Source: Selenomonas sputigena
GTDB taxonomy: Bacteria > Bacillota > Negativicutes > Selenomonadales > Selenomonadaceae
DNA: 64,000 nucleotides
Direction of reading: 5' to 3'
Assembly: GCF_026015965.1 (NCBI RefSeq)
Contig: NZ_CP110383.1
Coordinates: forward strand, 1,181,501-1,245,500
The position numbers were made by a program, and so were the translations under genes. Numbering within the stretch: position 1 is the first letter of the stretch; every line of letters begins with the position of its first letter. The notes below the pieces were generated by a model. The model did not search any database. It was not told the DNA's origin and saw only the letters and a program-made list of their open reading frames with translations. Shown here piece after piece: positions 26,816 to 36,775 of the stretch.

Positions 26816-26847
26816 GAAAAAGGAGCTGCCCAGCGCAGCTCCTTTTT
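26816..26847. terminator. Intrinsic terminator, probably bidirectional
   Basis: AGGAGCTGC and GCAGCTCCT pair around a five-base loop, with A and T tracts on both sides. It serves tkt and the convergent aminotransferase gene. Confidence 0.9.
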
Positions 26848-26872
26848 GCGTGCCTGCATCAACGAGCAAGGA

Positions 26873-28117
26873 TCACTTGCCCACGAAATCCCATGCCTTC
26901 TTGACCTTCGCGGCAAGCCCCTCGATCTTCTTCGTGGCGACACCGCAGACGGCGATGCGCACGCCGCGCTTCAAGGGAACGGCGAAGACGAGATCGTCAT
27001 GCAGCTTGTCCGCCACAGCCTGCGGATCTTCCGAAGGCACGGCGAGGAAGAATCCCGCCTTGTACGGCAGAGCCTTGAGTCCGCAGGCCTGCGCCTCCTT
27101 CATGAAGAGCGCACCGCGCGAGCGCACGATCTGATAGAGCGCATCACGCTCCTTCTCGTACGCGGCGAGAAGCGCCGCATCCTGCTGAATCGTTGCCAGG
27201 AGCGCCATCGCGCCGCGATTGATGTTCGACCATGTCGCACGGCTCGAAAACTTGTTGACGTCCGAAAATTCCTCAATGACGGCGCGGCTTGCGGAAAGAC
27301 CGACGATTGCTCCCGTGCGCTGTCCGTAGAACGTATACCCCTTGGACATGCTGAAAGCGAACATGACGAATACATTCTCGGGAAGATGCGCGAACTTCTC
27401 CATGAAGCCGCGCGTCTCCTCCTTCGTGCCGCTGTACTCGATGTAGGCGATGTCAACGAGAACGCTCATGCGCTTGCCCTTCTTCGCATGAGCCTTTACG
27501 GTCGCAAGAACCGCATCCCAATCCTCATCGGAAAGCGTATAGCCCGTCGGATTGTGCGCAGGCGTATTGAGGATGATGAGGAGAGAATCCTGTTTTTCGA
27601 GAAGCGCCTCCACCTTCGCCGTGAAAGCGGCGGCATTGAAGGCGAGCCCCTCGTCGAAAAGCTGGAATGTCTCCAAGCGCCGCCCGATGTTCTGACAGAG
27701 CGCGTTGTAAGGGCCCCAGAACCAATCGGCAGTGAGCACGGCTTCGCCGATCTCCGAGTAGTTTTCGATCGCGTGGTGGACGGCGCCCGTGCCGCCTGCC
27801 GTCGCGACGGCCTCGACATAGCCTTCCGGCCGATGATTGCCGAAGACGATGTCCTTCACGCTCTCAAGATATGCAGGCAGACCCGCGACGGGCGCATAGG
27901 CGATGATTTCGGGAATCGGCAGCTCGCGCAGCACCTTCTCGACCGTCGGTATGCAGGCGAGCTTTTCATCCTCACCAAAGATCGCACCCAGCGTGGCGTT
28001 CGTGATCTTCTCTGCCCCATGCTCCTTCGCCGCCGCCGTCGCCGCGCCGCTCGCGGCAAAAATCACGTCGTTCAGAACCTTGTTTTCCGTATGCGATGCT
28101 GCCATCTTCGTGCTCAT
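26873..28117 (-). CDS. Class I PLP-dependent aminotransferase, aromatic/aspartate type
   Basis: The 414-residue enzyme would transfer amino groups between an aromatic or acidic amino acid and 2-oxoglutarate. The PLP-binding lysine lies in SMSKGYTFYGQRTGAIVG, the asparagine in NTPAHNPTGYTL and the C-terminal arginine near RIAVCG. The overall layout (TrpTyr in GTGAVHHAIENY region, DIAYIEYSG) fits the TyrB/AspC group better than the AlaA group, but the substrate is not certain. ATG 28117 follows GAGGGAGG. Aspartate kinase lies immediately upstream in the same direction, 88 bases away, so the pair could serve aspartate-family amino acid metabolism. Confidence 0.9.
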   Translation of the reverse strand: MSTKMAASHTENKVLNDVIFAASGAATAAAKEHGAEKITNATLGAIFGEDEKLACIPTVEKVLRELPIPEIIAYAPVAGLPAYLESVKDIVFGNHRPEGYVEAVATAGGTGAVHHAIENYSEIGEAVLTADWFWGPYNALCQNIGRRLETFQLFDEGLAFNAAAFTAKVEALLEKQDSLLIILNTPAHNPTGYTLSDEDWDAVLATVKAHAKKGKRMSVLVDIAYIEYSGTKEETRGFMEKFAHLPENVFVMFAFSMSKGYTFYGQRTGAIVGLSASRAVIEEFSDVNKFSSRATWSNINRGAMALLATIQQDAALLAAYEKERDALYQIVRSRGALFMKEAQACGLKALPYKAGFFLAVPSEDPQAVADKLHDDLVFAVPLKRGVRIAVCGVATKKIEGLAAKVKKAWDFVGK

Positions 28118-28205
28118 TTTATATGAAGCCTCCCTCTCGCCTTGTTTCTTGCGGAATCACCGGATGTATCGGCGCTCCCTTATTTCTTCATCGAATCTTT
28201 CCCGC

Positions 28206-29435
28206 TCAATCGCGCGGAAAGAACTCGTCGTGGATCGCGTTCGCCGCTTCCTTGAGCTTGTCCTTCGTGATCAAGCAGGAAATGCTGATTTCCGACGTGC
28301 TGATGATGTCGATGTTGACGTTTGCCTTCTGCAGGGCGCCGAACATGCGCGCCGCGATGCCGGGGTTGCCGAGCATGCCGACGCCGACGATGGAAACCTT
28401 CGCGACGTTCTCCTCGACGAGAACCGACACGGCGTTGAGCTTCTTCTTGACGTCCTCGACGATCTCACGCGCCGTTTCGAGATCGTCGACGGCGACCGTG
28501 AAGACCATGTCCGTCACGTTATGCTCGATGTTCCGCACGCTCTGCACGATCATGTCCACGCTCACATTGGCGTCAGCGAGCGCAGAAAAGAGGGAATGTG
28601 CGACGCCCGGCTGGTTCGGCACACCCATGACGGCAAGTTTTGCCACCTTGTCGTCGTGTGCCAGCCCCCTGATTTCAAAATCCTTCTCTTCCATTGTATA
28701 AGCCTCCCTGATCATCGTGCCGGTTTTCTCGGTAAACGTCGAGCGTACATGGATGGGAATGCCGAAGTGCTTACCCATCTCCACGGAGCGCGGCTGCATG
28801 ACGCCCGCGCCAAGGCGCGCCATCTCCAACATCTCGTCGTAAGTAATCTCCTGCATCTTGCGTGCACCTTGGACGAGGCGCGGGTCGGCAGAGTAAATGC
28901 CGTCCACATCCGTGAAGATCTCGCAGCTGTCCGCAGCGAGAGCACCCGCAAGAGCCACAGCCGAGGTATCTGAGCCGCCGCGTCCGAGCGTCACGGGATC
29001 ACCGAAGGAGTCAGCGCCCTGGAATCCTGCAACGACGACGATATTTCCCTCATTGAGCGCTTCCTCGACGCGCTTCGGCTCTATACCTACGATGCGTCCT
29101 TTCGTATGCACGGAGTTCGTGCCCATGCCGACCATCGCGCCCGTCAAAGAGACCGCCTTATGCCCCATCGAGCAGAACGCCATCGCCAAGAGCGCGATGG
29201 AAACTTGCTCGCCCGTCGTCAACAGCATATCCATCTCACGCGCATAATGGTACGGATTCTTGTCTATGCCGCGCGCCAGCTCGATGAGATCATCGGTCGT
29301 GTCTCCCATGGCGGAGACGACGACGACGACCTTGTCCTCGGGCTTCATGCCATCGAGGACACGCCGCGCCACCGCTTTGATTTTTTCCGTAGTGGCAACC
29401 GAGCTGCCGCCAAACTTCTTTACGATCAGAGCCAT
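28206..29435 (-). CDS. lysC: Aspartate kinase
   Basis: This 409-residue monofunctional kinase makes aspartyl phosphate, the first step to lysine, threonine and methionine. The N-terminus MALIVKKFGGSSVAT, FTDVDGIYSADPR and two C-terminal ACT domains (from about residue 265) are present, so lysine or threonine feedback inhibition is expected. ATG 29435 follows AGGAGG. A promoter lies about 110 bases upstream and no lysine riboswitch is visible in that short leader. Confidence 0.95.
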   Translation of the reverse strand: MALIVKKFGGSSVATTEKIKAVARRVLDGMKPEDKVVVVVSAMGDTTDDLIELARGIDKNPYHYAREMDMLLTTGEQVSIALLAMAFCSMGHKAVSLTGAMVGMGTNSVHTKGRIVGIEPKRVEEALNEGNIVVVAGFQGADSFGDPVTLGRGGSDTSAVALAGALAADSCEIFTDVDGIYSADPRLVQGARKMQEITYDEMLEMARLGAGVMQPRSVEMGKHFGIPIHVRSTFTEKTGTMIREAYTMEEKDFEIRGLAHDDKVAKLAVMGVPNQPGVAHSLFSALADANVSVDMIVQSVRNIEHNVTDMVFTVAVDDLETAREIVEDVKKKLNAVSVLVEENVAKVSIVGVGMLGNPGIAARMFGALQKANVNIDIISTSEISISCLITKDKLKEAANAIHDEFFPRD

Positions 29436-29543
29436 AACTTCCTCCTAGATTGCCCGTCGACAAGAAAAATGTCACGAGCAAAAATGTCCTTTGAGAATGG
29501 TCATTCGTTACAAAATCTCAAGAAATGAGCTTGACCGCCTTAT

Positions 29544-29572
29544 ATTATACAAGAATTTCATGTCCACGTCTA
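29544..29572 (-). promoter_or_regulatory. Promoter for lysC
   Basis: On the minus strand TAGACG (29567-29572) and TATAAT (29544-29549) are 17 bases apart. Confidence 0.55.
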
Positions 29573-29651
29573 GCGAGAAACAAAAAAATACAAAATGCAA
29601 ATGGACAACCATGCTTCTCCATGCTATATTGCTGGAAAAGGAAGTGATTGC

Positions 29652-30557
29652 ATGGGAAAGACGCGGCTTATCGTGCCGGAAGGACTGACTTGTATGGCGC
29701 TTCGGGAGTTTCTGCAAAAGGAGTGCGGCTTCTCCACGACGCTCTGGAAGAAACTGCGGCGTTCGGGCACGTTCTCGCTGAACGGCCTCCCCGCCAACGC
29801 CGCACGAACCCGCATCAAAAGTGGCGATGAACTTTGCTGGCATCTGGCGGAAGAGAGCCGCATCGCGTCCGAAAACATTCCGCTCGACATTCTCTATGAG
29901 GACGCAGCTCTTCTCATCGTCAACAAGCCTGCAGGCATGCTCGTTCATCCGACGGGTGGTGAGTACAGTCATACACTCGCCAACGCCGTGCTCTTTCACT
30001 ACGAAGCGCACGGCGAAAAGCACGCCTTTCATCCCGTGCACCGCCTCGACCGCCAGACGAGCGGACTCGTGCTCATCGCCAAGGAGGCGCACGTGCAGCA
30101 CCTCTTGTCCGCACATAATGCAATCGAGCGCATCTACCTCGCCGTCATCGAAGGCAAACTGCCCGAGCCTTGCGGCACGATCGCCGCGCCCATCGCGCGC
30201 CGCCCCGGCAGCATCATCGAGCGCATGGTTTCCCCTGCGGGAAAATGCGCCGTCACGCACTATGAAACGCTTGCAGAGCGCGGCGGGCTTTCGCTGCTCG
30301 CGCTTCGCCTGGCGACGGGACGCACGCATCAGATCCGCGTCCACCTCGCGCACCTCGCTCATCCGCTCCTCGGCGATGACCTCTACGGCGGCAGAACGGA
30401 TCGCATCGCCCGTCAAGCGCTGCACGCCCATCACCTGCACCTTCGTCACCCGTCGAGCAGCGAAGAAATCACTGTACAGGCGCCTCTGCCTGCAGATATG
30501 TCCGCCTTTTTTCCCGAAATCTGCAGTAATTTTTCTCTTTTCACGAAAGATTCATGA
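29652..30557 (+). CDS. RluA/RluD-family pseudouridine synthase
   Basis: The 301-residue enzyme converts specific uridines in rRNA or tRNA to pseudouridine. An N-terminal S4-like region (LREFLQKECGFSTTLWKKL) is followed by the catalytic motif HRLDRQTSGLVLIAK and by TGRTHQIRVHLAHLAHPLLGD. ATG 29652 was preferred over an upstream ATG at 29595 because the latter adds an unconserved leader. It is a paralogue of the rluD gene at 57109-58014, so the target uridine is undetermined. Confidence 0.92.
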   Translation: MGKTRLIVPEGLTCMALREFLQKECGFSTTLWKKLRRSGTFSLNGLPANAARTRIKSGDELCWHLAEESRIASENIPLDILYEDAALLIVNKPAGMLVHPTGGEYSHTLANAVLFHYEAHGEKHAFHPVHRLDRQTSGLVLIAKEAHVQHLLSAHNAIERIYLAVIEGKLPEPCGTIAAPIARRPGSIIERMVSPAGKCAVTHYETLAERGGLSLLALRLATGRTHQIRVHLAHLAHPLLGDDLYGGRTDRIARQALHAHHLHLRHPSSSEEITVQAPLPADMSAFFPEICSNFSLFTKDS

Positions 30558-30582
30558 CGCTTTCATTAAATTATGATATAAT
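30554..30582 (+). promoter_or_regulatory. Promoter for the class II aldolase
   Basis: ATGACG (30554-30559) and TATAAT (30577-30582) are 17 bases apart with TGA forming an extended -10. The -35 overlaps the stop of the preceding gene. Confidence 0.7.
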
Positions 30583-30625
30583 AGAGTGGTAAACGAGTAT
30601 CATCTATTCATAGGAGGTTGAGATC

Positions 30626-31615
30626 ATGCCACTCATCGGAACAAAAGAAATGTTCAAGAAAGCCCACGAGGGCGGCTACGCCATCGGCGCTTTCAACGTC
30701 AACAACATGGAGATTGTTCAGGGCATCACCGAAGCGGCGGCGGCTGTGAAGTCTCCCATCATCCTGCAGGCTTCCGCCGGTGCGCGAAAGTATGCGAAGC
30801 CCGCCTACCTCAAGCACCTCGTGCAGGCTGCGCTCGAATGCGAGGATCTGCCCATCGCCCTGCATCTCGACCACGGCCCGGATTTCGAGACGTGCAAGTC
30901 CTGTATCGACGACGGCTTCACCTCCGTCATGATCGACGGCTCGCACCTGAGCTTCAAGGAGAACATCGAACTTACGAAGCGCGTCGTCGAGTATGCCCAT
31001 GCGCATGGCGTCGTCGTTGAGGGTGAGCTTGGACAGCTCGCGGGCATCGAGGACGATGTGAAAGTTGCCGCTGAAGATGCGCACTACACGCGTCCCGAAG
31101 AGGTCGAGGAATTCGTCTCGAGCACGGGTGTCGACTCCCTCGCGATCGCCATCGGCACGAGCCACGGCGCCTTCAAGTTCAAGCCCGAGCAGTGCACGAA
31201 GAATGCCCAGGGCGTGCTCGTGCCGCCCGAACTGCGCTTCGACATCCTCGCTGAGATTGAGAAGCGCCTGCCGGGCTTCCCCATCGTACTGCACGGCGCC
31301 TCGTCCGTCATTCCCAAGTACGTCAAGATCATCAACGACAACGGCGGCAACCTCGCCGATGCCGTAGGCATTCCCGAGGATCAGCTGAGGAAGGCGGCGA
31401 AGTCGGCGGTCTGCAAGATCAACATCGACTCCGACCTGCGCCTCGCCATGACGGCGGGCATCCGCGAGCACTTCAAGCAGCATCCCGAGCACTTCGATCC
31501 GCGCCAGTACATCGCGCCGGGACGCGACTACATCCGCGAACTCGTCGAGCACAAGATCAAGGAAGTCCTCGGCTCCGACGGCAAGGCCGCAGAGGTCATG
31601 GCGCTCTTGAAGTAA
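30626..31615 (+). CDS. fba: Class II (zinc) fructose-bisphosphate aldolase
   Basis: This 329-residue enzyme cleaves fructose 1,6-bisphosphate. Visible are HLDHGPDFETC with the metal-binding histidine, MIDGSHLSF, the glutamate-bearing VVVEGELGQLAG, GTSHGAFKF and LHGASSV. ATG 30626 follows AGGAGG. It has a strong promoter and a strong terminator. A class I aldolase gene follows directly, giving the cell two mechanistically unrelated aldolases side by side. Confidence 0.95.
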   Translation: MPLIGTKEMFKKAHEGGYAIGAFNVNNMEIVQGITEAAAAVKSPIILQASAGARKYAKPAYLKHLVQAALECEDLPIALHLDHGPDFETCKSCIDDGFTSVMIDGSHLSFKENIELTKRVVEYAHAHGVVVEGELGQLAGIEDDVKVAAEDAHYTRPEEVEEFVSSTGVDSLAIAIGTSHGAFKFKPEQCTKNAQGVLVPPELRFDILAEIEKRLPGFPIVLHGASSVIPKYVKIINDNGGNLADAVGIPEDQLRKAAKSAVCKINIDSDLRLAMTAGIREHFKQHPEHFDPRQYIAPGRDYIRELVEHKIKEVLGSDGKAAEVMALLK

Positions 31616-31662
31616 GCTCAGACGCTTTACAAACTGTGCGCCGCCTCAATAAACGTTCTTTC

Positions 31663-31700
31663 AAAATCGTGCAGAAAGCAGCTTTCTGCACGATTTTTAT
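31663..31700. terminator. Intrinsic terminator after fba
   Basis: AAAATCGTGCAGAAAGC and its complement form a long stem with a minimal loop, followed by a T tract. Confidence 0.88.
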
Positions 31701-31725
31701 ATTTTAATATTTATTTTCAATTTCG

Positions 31726-31754
31726 TTTACTTTCTGCATACATAGAGGTATAAT
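31726..31754 (+). promoter_or_regulatory. Promoter for the class I aldolase
   Basis: TTTACT (31726-31731) and TATAAT (31749-31754) are 17 bases apart. The following leader has AAGGAGG before the start. Confidence 0.65.
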
Positions 31755-31786
31755 AGAACTGGAAACGATTTAAGGAGGTATGCAAA

Positions 31787-32674
31787 ATGAATCAAGAGCA
31801 GCTCAATCGCATGACCAGCGGCAAGGGTTTCATCGCCGCCCTCGACCAGAGCGGCGGTTCGACACCGAAAGCGCTGAAGGCTTACGGCGTCGATGAGAGC
31901 GCCTATTCCAACGACGAGGAGATGTTCACGCGCGTTCATGAGATGCGCACGCGCATCATCAAAAGCCCCTCGTTCACAAAGGAGCAGATTCTCGCGGCCA
32001 TCCTCTTCGAAAACACGATGGATCGCAAGATCGACGACCTCTATACGGCGGACTACCTTTGGGATAAGAAAGGCATCGTGCCGATTTTGAAGGTTGACAA
32101 GGGACTCGCCGCCGAGAAGGACGGCGTACAGCTCATGAAGCCCATCGACGGACTCTCCGCCCTCCTCGACCGCGCCGTAGAGCGCCATATCTTTGGCACG
32201 AAGATGCGCTCTGTCATCAAGGAGGCGAACAAAGATGGCATCAAGGCTGTCATCGAGCAGCAGTTCGCCGTCGGCAAGGAAATCATCGCCAAGGGACTCG
32301 TCCCCATCCTAGAGCCGGAGGTCGACATCCATTGCGCCAAGAAGGAAGAAGCGGAAGCCATCATGCTCGAAGAAATCAAGGCGAACGTGGCGAAGCTTCC
32401 CGCTGCCGACAAGATCATGCTCAAAGTCACGATTCCGACGAAGGAAAATCTCTATGAAGAACTCATGAAGGATCCGCACGTCGTGCGCATCGTCGCTTTG
32501 AGCGGCGGTTACCCGCAGGATGAGGCCAATGAGAAACTTGCCAAGAATCGCGGCCTCATCGCCAGCTTCTCACGCGCCCTCGCCCAGGATCTTCGCGCAA
32601 GCCAGAGTGACGCCGAGTTTGACAAGGTTTTGAAGACCGCTGTCGACGGCATCTATAAGGCCTCCATCACCTGA
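31787..32674 (+). CDS. fda: Class I (Schiff-base) fructose-bisphosphate aldolase
   Basis: The 295-residue protein matches the bacterial class I aldolase family. It opens [20 protein letters not shown] and has [12 protein letters not shown], the lysine region [14 protein letters not shown] and [12 protein letters not shown]. It needs no metal, unlike its class II neighbour. ATG 31787 follows AAGGAGG. With separate promoters and terminators, the two aldolases can be expressed independently, for example under different metal or redox states. Confidence 0.95.
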   Translation: MNQEQLNRMTSGKGFIAALDQSGGSTPKALKAYGVDESAYSNDEEMFTRVHEMRTRIIKSPSFTKEQILAAILFENTMDRKIDDLYTADYLWDKKGIVPILKVDKGLAAEKDGVQLMKPIDGLSALLDRAVERHIFGTKMRSVIKEANKDGIKAVIEQQFAVGKEIIAKGLVPILEPEVDIHCAKKEEAEAIMLEEIKANVAKLPAADKIMLKVTIPTKENLYEELMKDPHVVRIVALSGGYPQDEANEKLAKNRGLIASFSRALAQDLRASQSDAEFDKVLKTAVDGIYKASIT

Positions 32675-32710
32675 GAAAGCCCAGAGCATTCTTTCCAGGA
32701 ATCTGCAAAG

Positions 32711-32750
32711 AAAAGGCAGGACAGCACATGACACGCTGTCCTGCCTTTTT
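32711..32750 (+). terminator. Intrinsic terminator after fda
   Basis: AAAGGCAGGACAGC pairs with GCTGTCCTGCCTTT around a nine-base loop, followed by Ts. Outer bases (CTGCAAAG and CTTTGCAG) extend the pairing. Confidence 0.88.
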
Positions 32751-32872
32751 CTTTGCAGGATTTTCCAATCTTGACAGAGAAAATCCCCTGCTATATGATA
32801 GTGTACTGGAGGGTATCGCATACGAACCTTCTCGTGACCCCCTATATCATACAAACCAAGGACGTGTTCTCA

Positions 32873-33721
32873 ATGCATACTTCAAAGAAAAAAATTCTTG
32901 CCATCATACTTTCGCTCTTCGTCTTGCTCCTCGCTGCAGCGTACCTATGCTCAACCAGCTTCCAAGGCGGCGTTCCCGTTCTCAACTATCACCAGATCAA
33001 CGACCGTGACCACAACGCCCTGACGTTGAGTACGCCCGAGTTCGAAGCGCAGATGCAGTATCTCGCCGAAAACGGCTACCATCCCATCACGCCGAACGAA
33101 CTTGCCGATCACCTCGAAAACGGCACCCCTCTGCCCGAAAAGCCCATCCTCCTCACCTTCGACGACGGCTATATCGACAATTACAAGAACGCCTACCCTA
33201 TCCTGCAAAAATACGGGCTTAAAGGTTCCATCTTCATCATCACGGACTATCTGAACGTCTATCCGAACTATCTCACATGGGAAATCTGCCAAGAAATGCA
33301 GGACTCGGGCATCATCGACATCGAGTGCCACACGATGACCCATGTCGCGCTCAGCGAGCTTTCCTCTGCTGAAGAGTTGCAGCACGAAGCCGTCGACTCC
33401 AAGAAAGCGATTGAATCGCACCTCAATAAAAAGGTCACTTCCATCGCCTACCCCTGCGGCGCTTACAATGACGAAGTGCAGCGTGTCGTAAGGGAAGCCG
33501 GCTACCGCACGGCGTTCACCGTCAACTACGGGCTCGACCATCCCGGCGACGACCAATATGCGCTCAACCGCATACCAATCTTTGGCTCCAACTCCCACTC
33601 CTTCCTGCGCTTCAAGCTGCGCCTCCTCTTCACTCCAATCTTCTCCCGCCTGCAAAACGTGCGCGCGGAACTTCTAAGCGGTGGTCACGATACCTGTGCA
33701 CGCTTCATTCCTACACCCTGA
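32873..33721 (+). CDS. Membrane-anchored polysaccharide deacetylase
   Basis: The 282-residue protein starts at ATG 32873 with a short basic head and one hydrophobic segment (about residues 8-25) that anchors it to or exports it across the inner membrane. The NodB-type catalytic domain has LLTFDDGYIDN with the catalytic and metal aspartates, ECHTMTHVALS with the two metal histidines, and AYPCGAYND. It would remove acetyl groups from a cell-wall or surface polysaccharide such as peptidoglycan or poly-N-acetylglucosamine. A longer frame from 32753 has no family support. Confidence 0.9.
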   Translation: MHTSKKKILAIILSLFVLLLAAAYLCSTSFQGGVPVLNYHQINDRDHNALTLSTPEFEAQMQYLAENGYHPITPNELADHLENGTPLPEKPILLTFDDGYIDNYKNAYPILQKYGLKGSIFIITDYLNVYPNYLTWEICQEMQDSGIIDIECHTMTHVALSELSSAEELQHEAVDSKKAIESHLNKKVTSIAYPCGAYNDEVQRVVREAGYRTAFTVNYGLDHPGDDQYALNRIPIFGSNSHSFLRFKLRLLFTPIFSRLQNVRAELLSGGHDTCARFIPTP

Positions 33722-33729
33722 CACCATAC

Positions 33730-33759
33730 AAAAAACGCCCCCGTTCCGGGGGTGTTTTT
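33730..33759. terminator. Intrinsic terminator after the deacetylase
   Basis: CGCCCCCG pairs with CGGGGGTG around a short loop, with A and T tracts on either side. Confidence 0.85.
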
Positions 33760-33786
33760 CATCAGTGAATACAATATCGCAAACAG

Positions 33787-33816
33787 TAGACAGAGCAAGT
33801 CGTAAAATGATACAAT
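33787..33816 (+). promoter_or_regulatory. Promoter for lgt
   Basis: TAGACA (33787-33792) and TACAAT (33811-33816) are 18 bases apart, with TGA forming an extended -10. Confidence 0.6.
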
Positions 33817-33857
33817 CCTTGTAGCCTAAAAATAACGATTCAACGGAGGCGCATCTC

Positions 33858-34673
33858 ATGCACCAATACTTGTTCTTCATCGGCGACTTTCCCGTGCGCG
33901 CTTACGGGCTGATCCTAAGCCTCAGCATCATCCTGGCAACGGGCGTCGCCTACTTCCTCGCCAAACAGGACGGGCGCTACCACAGTCACATCGTCGACAT
34001 GGGCATTTACTGCGGCATTGCGGGGCTCTTAGGCGCACGGCTCTGGGACGTCTTCTTCTTCGATTGGGATTACTACCAAAACCACCTGACGGAGCTTTTG
34101 AACGTCTGGCAGGGCGGCATGGCGATCCAGGGCGGCGTGCTGCTCGGCGCCATCGTCGGCATCCTCTACACGCGCCGTCACGGCATCGACACGTGGGCGC
34201 TCGCCGACATCGTAGCGCCTGCCATCATCCTCGGACAAGCGCTCGGCCGCTCGGCCAATCTTCTGAACGGCGATGCCTTCGGCGCACCAACCGGCTCCTC
34301 TTTCGGCATCCTCTATCCCGAGACGACGCTCGCCTTCCATACCTACGGCAGCCAGCCCCTGTGGCCGGCGGAAATCTGGGAATGCCAGCTTGACGTCTTC
34401 ATCTTCGCACTTCTCCTCATCTTTCGCGCGACGAATCATGCGAAGGGACAGGCATTCGCCCTCTACATCATGCTCTACTCCGCCGCACGCTTCTTCCTCG
34501 AATACCTGCGCGGCGACTACAACGAACTCGTCCTTGGCCTGTTCAAATCCGCACAGATGACGAGTCTCGTCGCCTTTGCCATCGCACTCGCATTCTTCCT
34601 CTGGCTCGGCTTCAAAAAGCATACGGCAGAACCGCCGAAGAAGAAAAATCGCAAACGCACCGCTCGCACATGA
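33858..34673 (+). CDS. lgt: Prolipoprotein diacylglyceryl transferase
   Basis: The 271-residue inner-membrane enzyme adds diacylglycerol to the lipobox cysteine of prolipoproteins. Several hydrophobic helices, GARLWDVFFF, WQGGMAIQGGVLLGAIVG and GRSANLLNGDAFGAPTG are the family blocks. At the place of the E. coli His103 in the GG-GG loop this protein has glutamine, a variation that occurs among Firmicute homologues. Its clients would include the lipoproteins of the B12-type operon and the ZnuA-like protein in this window. ATG 33858 follows CGGAGG; endonuclease IV follows after 32 bases, probably in the same transcript. Confidence 0.93.
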   Translation: MHQYLFFIGDFPVRAYGLILSLSIILATGVAYFLAKQDGRYHSHIVDMGIYCGIAGLLGARLWDVFFFDWDYYQNHLTELLNVWQGGMAIQGGVLLGAIVGILYTRRHGIDTWALADIVAPAIILGQALGRSANLLNGDAFGAPTGSSFGILYPETTLAFHTYGSQPLWPAEIWECQLDVFIFALLLIFRATNHAKGQAFALYIMLYSAARFFLEYLRGDYNELVLGLFKSAQMTSLVAFAIALAFFLWLGFKKHTAEPPKKKNRKRTART

Positions 34674-34705
34674 GCGTCTCATCTCAGTGAAACGGAGTCC
34701 CTGCC

Positions 34706-35554
34706 ATGCAAAAGACAAACCATACGCTTCAAATCGGCTGTCATCTCTCGTCCGCCGGTGGCTATCTCGCCATGGGAAAGGCCGCAGTGAACCTCGATGC
34801 CAACGTCTTCGCCTTCTTCACACGCAACCCGCGCGGCGGCAGGGCGAAGCCACTCGACATGGACGACGTACGCGCCTTCTGCAAATATCGCGAAGAGCAC
34901 GGCATCGGCACGCTCGTCGCCCATGCACCCTATACAATGAACGCCTGCGCCGCCAAGGATACTCTACGCGCCTTCGCACGCGAGGCGATGGTAGATGACC
35001 TCGCACGTCTCGAACATATCCCGAACACGCTCTACAACTTCCACCCCGGCAGCCATGTACAGCAGGGCGCAGAAAAAGGCATCGAGCTTATCGCAGACCT
35101 TTTGAACGACGTCCTCAATCCGGCGCAGAAGACGATCGTGCTCCTGGAGACCATGGCGGGCAAGGGAACGGAGGTCGGGCGCAGCTTCGAGGAAATCGCC
35201 GCCATCATCGAGCGCGTAGACTGCAAGGAACGGCTCGGCGTCTGTCTCGACACCTGCCATGTCTGGGATGCAGGATATGACATCGCAAACGATCTCGACG
35301 GCGTACTTGAAGAATTCGACCGTGCAATCGGCCTCTCCCGCCTCCATGCCGTCCATCTCAACGACAGCCTCAACGTCCGTGCTGCCCGCAAGGATCGCCA
35401 TGCACGCATCGGCGAGGGAGAAATCGGGCTCGAAGCCCTGACGCGCGTCATCCGTCACCCGAAGATTCGCCATCTGCCTTTCATCTTGGAAACACCGAAC
35501 GACGATGCAGGATATGCAAGAGAGATTGCCCTGCTCAGGGAGCGCTCTGAATAA
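34706..35554 (+). CDS. nfo: Endonuclease IV
   Basis: The 282-residue TIM-barrel nuclease cuts DNA at abasic sites. Its zinc ligands are seen in [44 protein letters not shown] and ILETP. ATG 34706 follows CGGAGT. Its last 20 bases overlap the convergent M20 peptidase gene. Confidence 0.95.
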   Translation: MQKTNHTLQIGCHLSSAGGYLAMGKAAVNLDANVFAFFTRNPRGGRAKPLDMDDVRAFCKYREEHGIGTLVAHAPYTMNACAAKDTLRAFAREAMVDDLARLEHIPNTLYNFHPGSHVQQGAEKGIELIADLLNDVLNPAQKTIVLLETMAGKGTEVGRSFEEIAAIIERVDCKERLGVCLDTCHVWDAGYDIANDLDGVLEEFDRAIGLSRLHAVHLNDSLNVRAARKDRHARIGEGEIGLEALTRVIRHPKIRHLPFILETPNDDAGYAREIALLRERSE

Positions 35555-36674
35555 GCGCCCCTTGCACAAGTTCCGCTAGATAATGCGCCGTCGGCGCGAG
35601 CGCAGCGGGGTCTACGCGAAAGCTCGGATTGTGGATGGCAGCGGACAATCCCGTTCCAACCAGCACGAAACAGCCTGGCACGTTCTCCTGATAGAAGGCA
35701 AAATCCTCGCCGCCCAAAGATTTCGGAGCAGGCACAATCTGCAAATCGCACGCCTCTGCCACCCGCTTGGAAAACGATGTCCAGAAGGCATCGTTCGCCG
35801 TCGCCGGCGGCCCTTCGTACCAATCCGTCACCACCTCAGCGCCATGCGCCTGTGCCAGACCTTCAGCCAAAGCACAGACGCGCTTACGAATCAAGGCGCG
35901 TTCTTCTCCATCCATGCTGCGCGTCGTTCCTTCGACGAGCGCTTCTTCAGGGATGACGTTCCACGTATTGCCCGCGGCGACATGCGTGACGCTCACAAGC
36001 CCTGCCGAAAACGGATGAAGGTTGCGCGCGACGACGGTCTGCACCGCTTGGATGAATCCCGCCGCCAAAGGAATCGGATCGATGCCGCGCTGCGGATGCG
36101 CGGCATGCGTCCCCTTGCCGATGAAGCGAAATACGAAGCGGTCGACTGCCGCCGTGACAGCACCTTCCGATATGCCAACCGTGCCAACCGTCAAAAGGGG
36201 CGACGCGTGAAGTCCGAAAATTGCCTGTACATCGCGCAGGGCTCCTGCCTCCATGAGTACCTTAGCCCCGCCCGGCGCCTCCTCTGCTGGCTGGAAGAAC
36301 AGGCGCACGCGCCCCTTCAGCTCCATCTCGCGCTTTTTGAGCAGAAGCGCCGCACCGAGAACGGATGCTGTATGAAAATCATGCCCGCAGGCGTGCATGC
36401 GTCCCTCATTCTCCGAGCGGTACGGCAAATCCGTCTGCTCTTCGATGGGCAGGGCGTCGATATCGGCACGCAAGGCAACGACAGGCTCACCCTCGCCCAC
36501 TTCCGCAACAATTCCTGTCGAAAGCGGCAATTTGAGAATGCGTATGCCCGCACGTTCCAAGGAGGCGCGGATACGCTTCGTCGTTTCCACTTCTTCATAA
36601 GAAAGCTCCGGATGGCGGTGAAACCACTGAAATTCTTCCTCGATATATACTTCGATGTTTTCGATAGCTGACAT
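35535..36674 (-). CDS. M20-family amidohydrolase/carboxypeptidase
   Basis: The 379-residue zinc amidohydrolase belongs to the hippurate hydrolase / N-acetyl-diaminopimelate deacetylase group. Metal-binding motifs are [36 protein letters not shown] and, near the end, [10 protein letters not shown]. The substrate could be an N-acylated amino acid. ATG 36674 was chosen for its GAGAGGC site; a 16-residue longer frame starts inside the promoter's leader. It is driven by a consensus promoter at 36721-36749 and overlaps nfo at its 3' end. Confidence 0.92.
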   Translation of the reverse strand: MSAIENIEVYIEEEFQWFHRHPELSYEEVETTKRIRASLERAGIRILKLPLSTGIVAEVGEGEPVVALRADIDALPIEEQTDLPYRSENEGRMHACGHDFHTASVLGAALLLKKREMELKGRVRLFFQPAEEAPGGAKVLMEAGALRDVQAIFGLHASPLLTVGTVGISEGAVTAAVDRFVFRFIGKGTHAAHPQRGIDPIPLAAGFIQAVQTVVARNLHPFSAGLVSVTHVAAGNTWNVIPEEALVEGTTRSMDGEERALIRKRVCALAEGLAQAHGAEVVTDWYEGPPATANDAFWTSFSKRVAEACDLQIVPAPKSLGGEDFAFYQENVPGCFVLVGTGLSAAIHNPSFRVDPAALAPTAHYLAELVQGALIQSAP

Positions 36675-36720
36675 AATGTTTTGCCTCTCTAATTCATATA
36701 TGTTTAGTATATTATCTGAC

Positions 36721-36749
36721 ATTATATAGCGGAGCTGTCATATTGTCAA
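36721..36749 (-). promoter_or_regulatory. Consensus promoter for the M20 amidohydrolase
   Basis: TTGACA (36744-36749) and TATAAT (36721-36726) on the minus strand are exactly 17 bases apart, a perfect sigma70-type consensus. Confidence 0.85.
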
Positions 36750-36775
36750 CAACGGTTTCACTACGGGAAGTACGG

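Noticed and set aside
29436-29543. Possible lysine riboswitch before lysC
   Set aside because: The leader is about 110 bases and shows no aptamer elements or terminator hairpin.
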